Shown here: positions 1-12,027 of the stretch, piece by piece | Layout: each line of letters starts with the position of its first letter | Position numbering within the stretch: the first letter of the stretch is position 1 | Assembly: GCA_030562195.1 (NCBI GenBank) | Contig: JAUJPP010000005.1 | Span: 35,389,106 to 35,453,105 of the forward strand | DNA length: 64,000 bases | Direction: 5' to 3' | Origin: Nipponacmea schrenckii | Lineage: Eukaryota > Mollusca > Gastropoda > Lottiidae | Program-made: the position numbers and the translations under genes | The notes under the pieces: generated by a model | What the model saw: the letters and a program-made list of their open reading frames with translations, nothing else | What the model was told of the DNA's origin: nothing | Databases searched by the model: none

Positions 1-132
1 GCATTTTGACTTTTCTCCAGGGGCCATTTTGACCTAAAATTTGGTTGAAACTGAAGAGTAAGTTTTGGGGCCATTTTGACTATTTTTTCAGGGGCCATTT
101 TGACTAGGGGCCATTTTGGTTTGGGACCATTT
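1..132 (+). repeat. Short tandem array of a GGGGCCATTTTGAC motif
   Basis: Four near-perfect copies of GGGGCCATTTTGAC/G and one variant (GGGACCATTTTGACC) occur within the first 132 bases, separated by 10-35 bases. The array probably continues upstream of the window. A single related copy (GGGGCCATTTTAAAG) is seen near 63,665. No coding function is apparent; it lies 5' of the first visible acyl-CoA oxidase exon, so it is probably intronic or in 5' flanking DNA. Confidence 0.6.
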
Positions 133-1738
133 TGACCATATCCCATATTGATTGACAAAAGGGATTTGAAATTATATTGATCATACAGGTTACAATTTTT
201 TTTTTGCGATACATAATATTTTTTAATTAATGGAATAAATGGAAGTGAAGTTTCTCCTAAATATGCACTGCTCATTTGATGTTCTTGAACACTTCTAACA
301 GTTTTAAACATTAAACACTTGATAATCCATTGATTAACAATGATCAGCGATCATTGAATTAACTGAAAGGTCAGAGTTCACCGATTAATCAACATTGATA
401 TATGGCTTGTGAATGGCTTTGAAATGACGAACAAGCTAAATCGAAATGCACAAAATCGGCTTCCACATGATTTTTAGCAAATCGACTGCAGGTATAATAG
501 ACATCAAAATTACATAAATCGGATGATAACCTGATCCTAAAAATGGTTTAAAGAAAAGTCATACATTCCAAGATGGCGGTTGATCAACTACTTCTCGGAT
601 GAATTTTATATATATTTTATATTTATTATTTCAGATTTTGAAAGTAGAAATTTGTTCAGAATCAATATGTTTATCTACATGTAAATTTTCAAATTGATTG
701 AAATGAAATTACGAAAGTTGAAAGTGGTCAAAAATGTGTACAAAGTCAGTGACAAAATAAAATAGTCATTTCCAAAAAAAAAGCAGTGCATTCATTAGAC
801 ACACTGCAATAACAACAACCAAACTTGAACTATGTTCATTAAAAACTTGAACTATGTGCAATATACTTTGAGAATTAAACAATTCTGCTATACACTTTGC
901 ATATACATGAAACACTATTAGCATGAAATATTATAGGATTATGTATTTTTACTTTCATTATTTGAAATGTTATCGTATTTAATCTGCCATGGTAATCCAT
1001 GTGAAGGGTGGGTGTATATTGTAAATCACAAACTGTGTCAAGGAGAAATCAGAGACACATCAAAACATCAACTCTGATCTGTATATATATGATGTATGTA
1101 TATTTGAACAACTTTTAATAAGATCACTAATATACTGAAGAATTGATACTATTACAACCTATAATCTACCATTATAATATCAAACTGATACTATGTCAGT
1201 AGTAGGTATCTGACAAAGAGTATCCCCATCTGTTTTCCTAAAGCTACAAATGTAAAATTTAATGAGAGACTGGTAGGTGATAATTACCTAAACTTGCTCT
1301 ACCTGTATACATATAACTACCATTAAGTGACTGATTCCTTAAATTGTCCAAAATAAAGCAATATACCATCCATGAAATTCTCTCCAAAACTCTGAAAAGC
1401 AGTGAAACATTCCTTTCTCCACTAAAACCTAAGACTTAATGAATAAAAGATAAGATATAATAGTTCGTAGGAAGTTTGAACAGATTGATGAGATCTAATT
1501 AGTGAGAATAAACTCACCACTGGATATAGTATAAATAAGATATAGTAAACAGATTTGAAATTGTTGATGTTTGTGACTATGTCTTCAGAAGTGTATAATT
1601 TGTGCTGAAACATGTAAACCTATACACTGTAACTTACACAATATACCCACTATTTAGTCCAATGCATCTTGAATAACTGCTTTTGTACTCTTACTATGAA
1701 TTTATATTAAACCTTGTATCATAATGTTTATCTTATAG
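133..1738. other. Non-coding AT-rich stretch 5' of the first visible ACOX exon
   Basis: No ORF with recognisable protein similarity is seen on either strand. The first coding exon of the oxidase (about 38-40 residues expected before the first visible one) was looked for here and not found, so this is probably intron 1. It ends in a splice acceptor at 1733-1738. Confidence 0.5.
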
Positions 1739-4700
1739 AGCAGCTTTTGTTTTCTGATCCTGTTTTTACCAATCCTGATAGAAATTTTATGTCAAAATCA
1801 GAGTTATATGAACATGGTGTAGAGAAATCTGTCCGTTTGTTTCAGTTGAAACGTAAATATCAGTGGAGTGAAGATGATTACACATTGGCAGAAAGGTAAG
1901 CATTCCTGAGACTTCAAATGCTGAAGCTATATATTGGTTTCAGGTGAACTGAAGATGCTGAACTCCCTTTTGCTAAAAGTTATAGAAAATGATGATGCTG
2001 TTTTTTTTTCTTTGGATTACAGATGTGCTTAGGTCAAGTTAGTCATGCAACCAATTTCAAAGGCCAGTTTGATCTGAGAGCCCATCATTTTATATAAGAT
2101 AGCATTGAATTCCTTGTTTGTACAGTTGATTATACTAAACCTTGACTTAAAGTTAGACTTAAGTCGAACTTTATGTATGCACCACTCGATCTTTTCGAAA
2201 GTCACGCTTATCTGAGACATTCAAATGTTTAAAATGAAGTCTTCTATCCTAACTTTTTTAAGATAAACTTAAACCAAAGTTTTACTTTAGTAAAGATTAG
2301 AGCGCTACATACGGGACAAAGTGTTGAAATTTTAATTTAAATTATTTATTTTTAGGCTGTTACGTAAAGAAATCTCTTTGTCACTTCACCACACTATGTT
2401 TATACCTGCATTAGAAAGATTGGCCACAAATGAACAGAAAGCAAAATGGCTACCATTAGCCAACAGTTGTAGAATACTGGGTGCCTATGCTCAAACTGAA
2501 CTGGGTCACGGTGAGTTTCATTTATATAAGAAGACACTCTACTTGTCCTAAACTTTGGCTTAGACATTATTCATAATTAGCTAAAAACTAAAGAAATGAA
2601 TGAGTAATCATGAGCTTTTCCAAATTTTCTTTTATAAAACTGAGTTGACAGTAACTACATGTATTCAGAACTATTGTACGAAGGTAGTTGTGGATAATTT
2701 CTTAGATTTTTTTAAACTGTTTTCTCATTTTGAAAGTTTTTACACAAGCTGGTTTTAGAATCGAAGGAAGGAAAACTTTTCCCCTTCTGGTCTGAGTACG
2801 GATAATTTATAATTTCCCTCACTAAACACTGCTTGATATGTAAATACTTCTTCATTGTCCTATTAAACAGCAATATCTGGACAAACACCATGTTTCAAAC
2901 TGTATTTTTTATTTATAAAGGTACAAACATATTGGCACTTGAGACAACTGCAACATTTGATCAAGCTACAGATGAGTTTATATTAAGAACACCACATATA
3001 ACATCCATGAAATGGTGGCCTGGTGGATGTAAGTAGATTATACAGTAGCATTAGTAGTCAATGTTTGTCCATATTAATACTCTTTTTGTTTAATCAAATT
3101 TGTTTTCAAAGCTTACACATTTTTTGAAAGCAAATTATTCAGTACTTTAATTTCTTATATTAATAATTTCTGTATATAATAATTTCATTTTATCATTTTC
3201 AGTGGGAAAGTCTTGTACACATGCAATAGTTTTAGCCCAATTGATTATTCATGGTAAAAACTACGGTTTACATCCATTCTTGGTTCAGATACGAAGTTTA
3301 GAAGATCATACCTCTCTACCAGGTGATTGTTGATAATATCAACTCTTTGTGAGCAAACAACAATCCTCCTCTACCGACAGAGCTATTCCTTGTACCATCC
3401 ATGGTATAACAAATAAACCAAATTAAATTTATCAGTTATATAGATTTTCAAATGGAGATTCTGAGTTTACAAACCCAGTGACAACAGTTCTGGATCAAAT
3501 CGTATATAATAGATTATAGGTTAACATTTAACCTATGGCACAATTTTTTGTGTGTGCTTTTGAAAGACAGTTTTGTTTGTCTTAAAAATGATTGGTTAAT
3601 GTTTGACCATAGGGGTGGTCTTTTCTACAATCAGCTGATAACTTGATACTATTAGTAATGACCTAATATAATTTGAATTCTAGGTATAACAGTGGGAGAT
3701 ATTGGTCCTAAACTAGCTATAAATACAGTAGATAATGGTTTTTTGAAGTTTAATAATCATCATATACCTAGAGATCATATGTTGATGAGAAATGCTAGGG
3801 TAGCTATAGAATATGGTTTAGATTGTGGTGGTAGAAATCATTTCTGCATGGACAGATAAAAAGAATTTGTTGTGGAATAAGTGTTGGCATATATCACCAG
3901 ACATGATCCATATGAAGGATTGATCAAAATTTGTAAACATAAACATTACTTGAAATATTAATTCTTAATATCTGAAATTATATTGTTGTGAACTATGAAG
4001 GAAACTTTGAGTATAAAAATTACTTCTATAAGATCAAAGAGTAATGAATTAATCATATTTCAGGTCTCAAGAGATGGTAAATTTGTATCAGAAGGAAACA
4101 GTAAAGCTAATTATGCTACAATGGTAATGGTTCGTGTAAATATGACAGAATGGGCTGCAAATATTTTATCTGGTTCTGTTACCATAGCAATGAGATATAG
4201 TTGTGTCAGGCGACAGTCCTCTCTTAAACAAGGGTAGGTATTTTTGAATGGATTTTTGTTGTTAAATATTGTGAAATTAGGTTGCTAGATAATTAAGAAA
4301 CTCACATTCAAGTTTTTTTTTTCTATTTTTAACAAAGTAATTATCGCGTAACATTTCCATACAATGACAAATTGCTTATGTGTTTGAGGTTAGTCTTCTC
4401 TCAAACAAGGGTAGGCAACTCCAAATAATGCCTGTAAGTTTCGCTGCGGTAGTTTATGTGGGTTATAGTAAGAAAAAAAATAGATTTTTGGTGTTGGGTT
4501 TGTATTGACTAAAATGAATGTCCTCTTTTAAACAAAGATCCATTTTGACCTTATTCTGTATTACAGATGTATTTTGTATTTTCAGGGTTGAAGAAGAACT
4601 TGTTATTAATTACCAATCTCAACAATATAAACTATTTCCTGCATTAGCTTCTGCCTATGCTCTACTCTTCACTTCTAAAGAGTTACATCAATATTACGAC

Positions 4701-7700
4701 AGAGTTTATCCTCAGATTACTCAGGGAAACTATCGTCAGCTTGGGGAGGTGAGAAAGAAAAGCTATTGGTATTTATCTTCCAGAGTAACTGAAATGTCTG
4801 TATAATATGATCATCAGGTTCTTTTTGGCACAAAATCACATGTACCTTTGGAAAAGATCGTCTCTTTTCGGAGCCTATGACTTCTCCCGCAAATGTCGCG
4901 AGACTAAATCATTTGAATATATTTTCACGTCATTTTGTCCAACCGGAAATGACGCTATGTCAAACTGTAGGTTTTTCTCAATGTGGATTGCGTTTTTTTT
5001 TGTTTATTACTTTTAATCTTTGTTAAAAAGATAGCAATTTCAAACTTTCAAAATTTTGAACTTTGTCGCTTTCGCTTTTATCCTTTACAAATGCTCTTGA
5101 GAAGTTCTATCCAATAATATATAAAGCTTTATTGTAAGATATATACTTCCGCTTTTATCGCCATTTGAAAATTGCGAATTTTCCCTATAAAACAATCTGT
5201 TTAATGTGTGTTGCATTTGGGCGATCTACAAGATATGAGTTTCAGCGATCCAAATTTATTTTTTAGTTTAATCGTTCTACATCCAGTTAAAATGATTCAA
5301 AGTTATTATATATGTTAAATAAATGGAATTGTGGTTTATTTCCTGTTGTGGGTGATGTTAATATGGAATATGAAACGAAATCACATCCTTTGAATTTTAA
5401 ATTTTATCTCTTATGCAACAATAATATACAGTTGAGTGGAATAGTGGTCTAAGGGACGGAACTCTATTCAATATAAATTTTAAAGTGTTAAGCCGCGCTA
5501 TTTATGTGGTTTCTCAATATTATACCCTGGCGACTTACGACAACTTAAATCATTAGTGACCTTTTGATTTGTACAAAGTATATAGCTATCGACAATGTCT
5601 ATCCAATGAGTGGTGTACGGGAGTGTTTGTTTATGAAATCCAAATTTATTTTTTAATGCACATTTTTGTTTTAATAAACCCTTTCTGTCTTTTGCTTAAC
5701 GAACGAATCCCAGGATGCAACGCACTGCTTCAATGCCGTTAGGCGTACGGCTCTAGTTTTTTTTTTCGAATTCTGTTCAGATTCCTCAGCCCAAACTACA
5801 AGTGCCACATACAAACTGTTAACATTTCTCCCGTTAATGCCGCGAGACTTAATCAAAACTCAAAATGGAGCCTCAGGGTTAAATCTAATTTGCATAATTT
5901 TAGATTTTCTCTAAACAACAATCGATTGCGCAAAAAAGTATGCGAAGGAATTTTTGAATTTCGATTTTGCTTTTTGTTAATTTCCGGTTGAAATTTTTCA
6001 GTAATTATAAAAAATTTAAAAGGTCATATTTCGTGACCTTGACCTTTGGTGACCTTTTGACCTGAACAAAAGTTATTGCCTTTGATTATATCTACCCAAT
6101 GGTATCTTCAGTGTTGTTGTCCGATGTATACTTCCCGTCTTGCAGCCAATTGAATATCAAGAATTTTAACTTTAAAGAGCTTTATCACGTGACCTAATTT
6201 ACATAGGACAGAATTTCTTACATATTCCTTTTACGCTAAATCTCTTCTTTCCATTAATATATTTCACTTGGTATTTTAATCAAAATTGCGTGTTTTAAAA
6301 TTTCAAAATTTTGTAATGTCTTCTATACTAACTGTGCGTGATTTTCTTAAAAATCGAAATAGTGTCTCGGGGGATAATTCGATTTGTGTTATTTTGATGT
6401 ATATAGAATCTATATGTATATATGGAAACCGATTTTTGAATTTTGATTTTGATTTTTTTACGATTAAAATTTTTAAAAACTTTGAAGGGTCGTATATTCT
6501 GACGTTGACCTTTGGCGATTTTTTTACCTTTACAAATGCTCTTGAGAAGTTCTATCCAATAATATATAAAGCTTTATTGTAAGATATATACTTCCGCTTT
6601 TATCGCCATTTGAAAATTGCGAATTTTCCCTATAAAACAATATGTTTAATGTGTGTTGCATTTGGGCGATCTACAAGATATAAGTTTCAGCGATCCGAAT
6701 TTATTTTTTAGTTTAATCGTTCTACATCCAGTTAAAATGATTCAAAGTTGTTATATATGTTTTCCCTGTTGTTGGTGATGTAAATATTGAATATTTGGAA
6801 CGAAATTACAACCTTTAGAATTTTAAATTTTATCTCTTATAATTATGCAACAATAATGTACAGTTGACTGGAATAATGGTCTAAGGGATGAAACTCTATT
6901 CAATATAAATTTTAAAATGTTAGGCCGCACTATTTATGTGGTTTCTCAATACTATACCCTGGCGACTTATGACAAATTAAACCATTAGTGACCTTTCGAT
7001 TTGTATATAGCTTGACATTGTCTATCCAATGCTATATCTACTTTTGGTTTCATTGCCAAATGAAAATTGCGAATTTAATATATAAAACAATCTATTGGGT
7101 ATTATTCTCTACGTTTGAGCGATTTACAAAATATGAGTTTCGGCGATCCGGATATCTTTTTAGATTAAACGACCCTCTATCCATTTTATATTATGATGTT
7201 AACTTTTTATCTATCTTAATTGATGATGAGGGCTAAGGATGGGGAGTGGCAAAGAGGGGGGAAAAGGGGAAAAGGGTGGTATGGGAGCATTTGTTATGGA
7301 ATCAAAATCCATTTCTGATGCACATTTTTTTATTTTAATAAACCCTTTTTGTCTTTTGCTTAACGAACAAATCCCTGGATGGAACGCACTGCTTCAGTGC
7401 CATTAGGCGTACGGCTCTAGTTTTTTGGTTTTTTTTTTTAATTTTACCCTCGATTATTTTCTAAGAAGACAACTTGCTGCAAACTACCTGTTGCTGTCTG
7501 CCATTCAAACTGCCAGACTACTATTTGTTAAATGTAAAATGACGTCATCCAGAGTGCTGTGGGCAATGGCTTCGTTTTGGTTTTTGTTATTTATTACCTC
7601 TATTTTACAACTGATTTTGACAGAACTACTTTTGCTAGCTTCTTTGAACTGCTAGCTACATAACTGCATTTTTAAACTGCTAATTTCATTATATTGTAGC

Positions 7701-10700
7701 TGACTTTTTTAATTTTAATTTTTTCTTTTTTATAAACTTCTACAATTTTATTCCCATCCCCTTGAAAACTTATAAGTAGATAAGTAGACACTTTTAATGC
7801 GGTCAAAAAATATTATTCCAATTTTCGAACTGACTTCCGGTTTTGACGTTATTCGCTTTAAACTTTAACAATTCAACTTCCGAAATTTTGAAGATATTTC
7901 AAAAATTTTTTTTGCAATATGCTATAAATCAAAAAAACGAGGATAAAAAAATTCGGACCGGAAGCAAACGATAAACTGCCATATTGAAATGTCAAATTTT
8001 TGTAAAATTTCAAATTCAAATTCAGGGGATAAAGTGATTTTCTTTTATTTCCATTTTAATTTGACTGGTAATGACCAAAACTTTAAAGGCCCATATTTTG
8101 TGACCTTGACCTTTGGTGAGCCTGTGACCTGAACACGATTTATTGGCTTTGATGATATCTATCCCCTGATATATTCATTTGTGTTGTCCAATGTCTACTT
8201 CCGGTTTTATAGCCGATTGAAATTTGTGATTTTTATTTTTAAAGAGCTTTGTCACGTGAACTAAATTATAAATAACAAAAATTCATATTGAACCTGATTA
8301 CAATTTATCCTTTCTTTGTAATGATATATAAAACCACATATTTCCACCAAAAATGCGTTTTTTAGTATTTGACAATTGTGTATTTTCTTCTGTACGTAAT
8401 TATCTTTAAATCGAAATTGGGGCTCTGGAGATGCTCCAATTCATGTAATTTTGATGCCTATAGAATGTAATATCGATTGCTGAATTATATTTGGAAACCG
8501 ATTTTTGAATTTTGATTTGAATTTTGATATTTACCTGATAGTAATATTTAAAAACTTCGAATGGTCGTGTATTGTAACCTTGACAGCTACCTTGTGAGCT
8601 GCACAAATGTGATAGCTCTCGAAAATATCTATCCATTGATATATTATATTTTGATGTACGATGTATACTTTCCGTTTTATCATCATTTGAAAAATGCAAA
8701 TTTCATTCATAAAAACTGTTTGTTGAATTATGCATTTGAGTATGCTTTGAAATAAAAACGACTTATAATATAATAATGTTAGTGTTCTACAGATACTTTG
8801 TGGGGTATTTTTAAAGATATATCAAAACTGACTATTAAAGAATATAGCAAACTTATCTTTGTAATAGTAAGGAGAGATTACATATATTTATTAACATATT
8901 TATTTTTGTATTAGTAAGTAAATATAGTATATATATTATTGTATTAAATATGTAATGTGTAAAAAAAAATATTTGAGATTTTTGCCAGTTAAGTGCTATG
9001 TATAAATATAAGTTGAGTTTGATTTTTTTTTAAGATTGTTATGTATATCATTTTAATCCTCCTGAATCTATTGATTCTTAAATGTTCATAATAAAACAAG
9101 TTTTAAAATATTCAGCTTCACAGTCAGTCATCAGCTCTAAAAGCAATGTGTGGAGAACTTGCTGTGCATCATGCAGAAATCTGTCGTCGAGCATGTGGTG
9201 GTCATGGTTACCTGTGGTCAGCTGGTATTGGTGAAGCTGTTGCTGGTTGTAATACTATTATTACTGCAGAGGGTGAAAATACTGTTCTTTATCAACAGAC
9301 AGCCAGGTGAGCTACCTTATGATGTTTTTCATATATTAAGAGTAGTATACTGAACAGATTCGAGTTGTGGGCGGCATAAGGGTATATAACATGCCACATT
9401 GCGTTGGGGTAAGTTATATATATATATATATATATATTAATTGATATTGTAGATATTTGATGAAACAAGTAGCATGTGTGTTGTCAGGGCAGGAAGTTGG
9501 AGGGTACACAGCTTATTTAAATACAGACGATATATATTCCAACCCTATTGATACACCACAGCATTGTCGAGATCTCAATATACTAGCTGGTATATATCAA
9601 AATATGGCAGCCAGGTATGTCATTCATCTTACAAAGACTTTAGAAGTTGTTAAAAGAGATTTTTTTTCTACTCCCAAGGATTAAAAATAACATCAGGACT
9701 AATCTTAAATGGTTTACAAATTGACCAATCAAATGGACCTTTACCACCACTTGTGAGGAATTCTGGGTAATGATGTGAATATGGATGACATGTGATAAGC
9801 ATCCATTGAACTATATACACTGAACACACTAGTCAGTTATTTTATCGGAGGCATTTCTTTTGAGCATTATCCCAGTAAGATTTGATTTAAAGAAGAGTGT
9901 TGTCAGATCTTGAAAACAAAATGTCGAGATATGCAAAGCTTTTTAGTAGTTTTGTCCGTATTTCAATATATGATAAATGTAATAAGTCTGTATTATTTTG
10001 TAGTATAATAAAGAAAACAGCCCATAAACTTCATCATGATATGTCTAGTGGTTTAGAACAACATGAAGCTTGGAATAATAATATGATAAATTTAGTTAAA
10101 GCTGCTCAGGTTATTAGACGTTTCCTTCCAGTTCAGCAAATTGTTTATATTGCCCTTACATTTGAATGTAACTGTTACATTGTAAAATGTAGACTAATGC
10201 CGCTGTCCTGGCAAAATTTTGCTCAATATACCCTGCATGGTGTTGCTCGTCCAATACGTGCAGAAAAGTTGGATGTAAAACTCCATTCATTTCATTTTAT
10301 TAATATGTAGCTAAAGTAATACCAGCAATATGTTGTCATGGTGTCTTTGCTTCTGTTACATTTTTGGTAGAAACAGTTTTAAGGGAAGACTGGTTAGAAT
10401 TGTAAGTGGCAGAAGGAATTTTTATTGACTGCTGGCAACTAGGTACATCTAGCAGAATAAGTTCAGTCAACCTGAGGGCACATGCTACCAATTTGCTATC
10501 AGCTTGTTCTATATAGAAGCTGAACGTTGAGAAGAATCCAGTTGATAACATTTTCTGTATTCTCTCTAGGTCCACAGTCATCTGTCCACATTATTAGCTT
10601 TTATCAGCAGTCTAGATAACCTAGTCTCAAGTCAACCAATCAAAACAGTTCTTACACTTCTATGTCAGTTTTATGCCATATATGGTATTACTAATAACTC

Positions 10701-11765
10701 GGGAGATTTCATTGAGGTATGTGTTATGGTCCACTAAGTGAAAGGAAATGTTCTTTGTAAAAAGGTGCTAATTTTGAAATTTTAGGATCTTGAATTTAGA
10801 GTCTTGACTAATATAGCTTTATTTAATGTCTGTTGGTGAGAAAAATTTTGATTAAATTATTATTAAATATATTTAAGTACTGTTTAGAAGTGTTTTTGCA
10901 AAAAAAAATTAATAAATAGGCAAAAGTGTGTATACTGACAAACTAAGACAGTTACTAATGAGCAATGGAAAATCTACCAAGAACTTGTAGTCTTTTCTTC
11001 TAAATGTGCATTGGTTTTTAAATCATAATTTTCATTTCAGACATCTTCAATATCTGTATATCAACTGGATTTATTGAGAGCTGAAGAAATCAAATTATTA
11101 TCTGAAATAAGGTATGGGATATGTTATTATTAGATAATAGTCATGCATGTGTAAATTAACATCCAATTAGCAGAACAAAATAATACTATCATTTAACAAA
11201 ATCTATCTCTATTTCTCAGACCAGATGCTGTTACATTAGTAGATGCATTTGATATCCATGATGAGACACATGGTTCAGTGTTAGGAAAATATGATGGTAA
11301 TGTTTATTATCATTTATATCAGTCAGCTTTACGAGAACCCCTCAATAAAACAGATGTAAGTATTTATTGTTACTTTGTTTAATAGGCTATTTAGTTTTAA
11401 CGAGTTTTATTAAGTTTTTATCAGTTGAATAGAATTAAAGATTAATTGGGTAATTGAATGATTGTTTTTAGTGGGTATCAATCTGTATGAACATTCAAAT
11501 TTCAATCTTGGTACTTTGCTTCTATTGTGTGGGGTTACTTGGGGATCCATATGGTAATTTATAAGGCATACTAACCCTTTTGAAAGATCTGATGTGAGTC
11601 TGCAATTGAGTCTGTCAACTCTGCATTGTTCTTTATAGTCCATATAGCTCATATTGTTTAATTATTATATAATATTATATATGTATCTTTATTATTTAGG
11701 TTCATCCAGCTTATTATAAACACATGAGAGAATTGCTACATGGAACAGCCCAATCCAAACTATAA
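1739..11765 (+). CDS. ACOX1: Peroxisomal acyl-CoA oxidase, ACOX1-like (5' partial, 14 exons)
   Basis: FAD-dependent oxidase for the first, H2O2-producing step of peroxisomal beta-oxidation. Exons: <1739-1895, 2356-2510, 2921-3028, 3203-3322, 3684-3799, 4064-4233, 4586-4748, 9116-9306, 9453-9614, 10004-10109, 10570-10716, 11041-11111, 11220-11355, 11700-11765; every junction keeps frame and gives about 621 residues. Visible motifs: [11 protein letters not shown], the active-site-region [31 protein letters not shown], and EGENTV, whose Glu (about residue 381 of this fragment, near 421 with the missing N-terminus) is the family's catalytic base. The C-terminus is QSKL, a PTS1 peroxisomal signal. 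KWWPGG and LGK favour ACOX1 over ACOX2 or ACOX3. The first coding exon (about 40 residues) is absent. Donors at 3800 (gtagct) and 10110 (gttatt) are weak but fit the protein. A polyadenylation candidate AATAAA lies at 12737. Confidence 0.93.
5082..5762 (+). repeat. Intronic duplicated module A, copy 1
   Basis: This block in ACOX intron 7 (4749-9115) is repeated at 6527-7423 with about 85-90% identity by eye. Both copies begin with CCTTTACAAATGCTCTTGAG and end with TTAGGCGTACGGCTCTAG. It contains no open frame of interest. It is not a recognised transposon family. Confidence 0.75.
5930..6526 (+). repeat. Intronic repeat module B, copy 1
   Basis: Resembles 8040-8575 at lower identity (roughly 70% by eye). 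Shared landmarks in order are GTGACCTTGACCTTTGGTGA, a TATCTA(C/T)CC segment, a TACTTCC(G/C) segment, TTTAAAGAGCTTT, and GGAAACCGATTTTTGAATTT. With module A it forms an A-B-A-B-A series. Extended nuclear-receptor half-sites lie inside (TGACCTTGA at 6034). Confidence 0.65.
6527..7423 (+). repeat. Intronic duplicated module A, copy 2
   Basis: Second copy of the block at 5082-5762, offset 1445 bases at its start. It carries about 220 extra bases around 7040-7260, including a G-rich run near 7240-7280. Ends match copy 1. Confidence 0.75.
8040..8735 (+). repeat. Module B copy 2 followed by a decayed, partial module A
   Basis: 8040-8575 follows module B step by step (TGACCTTGA at 8101, then the TCTATCCCC, TTTAAAGAGCTTTGTCACGTG and GGAAACCGATTTTTGAATTT landmarks). 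8576-8735 then resembles the start of module A (GCACAAATG...GATAGCTCTCGAAAATATC...CATTTGAAAAATGC). The most diverged unit of the series. Confidence 0.55.
9414..9437. repeat. (TA)n microsatellite in ACOX intron 8
   Basis: About eleven TA dinucleotides lie 16 bases upstream of the exon 9 acceptor at 9452, in the place usually occupied by the branch point and polypyrimidine tract. Length variation here could affect splicing of exon 9; that is inference. Confidence 0.8.
10180..10246 (+). mobile_element. SINE 3' fragment in ACOX intron 10
   Basis: The stretch containing CTAATGCCGCTGTCCTGGCA and CTGCATGGTG matches the distal part of the SINE at 61,930-62,205 (CTAATGTCGCTGTCCTGGTA ... CTGCATGGCG). 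The tRNA-like head is missing. It makes an apparent open frame after exon 10 that is not part of the protein. Confidence 0.65.
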
Positions 11766-11949
11766 TTTTCTTTAAACAATTTAGTCTAAGTATATCGTAG
11801 ACCTTTATATGACTTAAAATTGCACAAGATCCAAAATTACAAACACAAAACAAAATTGACTTCTTTACAATGGTCAATGAATTACATGCTTTGTCTTACA
11901 CCTTGACTGCAATTGCCTCTGTTCTTCAGAATTTAGGAATTTTATTGTA

Positions 11950-12027
11950 TTGTACGCCAGCTAATACAGCCAATCAGAGCCTTGAATAGCTGTATTAGCT
12001 CTTATTAGCTGTATTCTGTGGTGTAAA
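11950..12027. mobile_element. Short TIR element (MITE-like), copy 1
   Basis: About 78 bases with imperfect terminal inverted repeats: the left end TGTACGCCAGCTAATACAGC mirrors the right end, whose complement reads TTTACACCACAGAATACAGC. A related element sits at 48,232-48,339. It is 185 bases after the ACOX stop, probably in the 3' UTR. No coding capacity. Confidence 0.6.

Noticed and set aside
3800..3859. Extension of ACOX exon 5 in frame to a TAA
   Set aside because: The next exon (4064) continues the family alignment directly after AGG|GTC; the extension has no counterpart in the oxidase family and would truncate the enzyme.
9897..10310. Continuous 137-codon frame over ACOX exon 10 and beyond
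   Set aside because: Only 10,004-10,109 matches the oxidase; the rest is intron including a SINE fragment, and exon 11 resumes the protein at 10,570.
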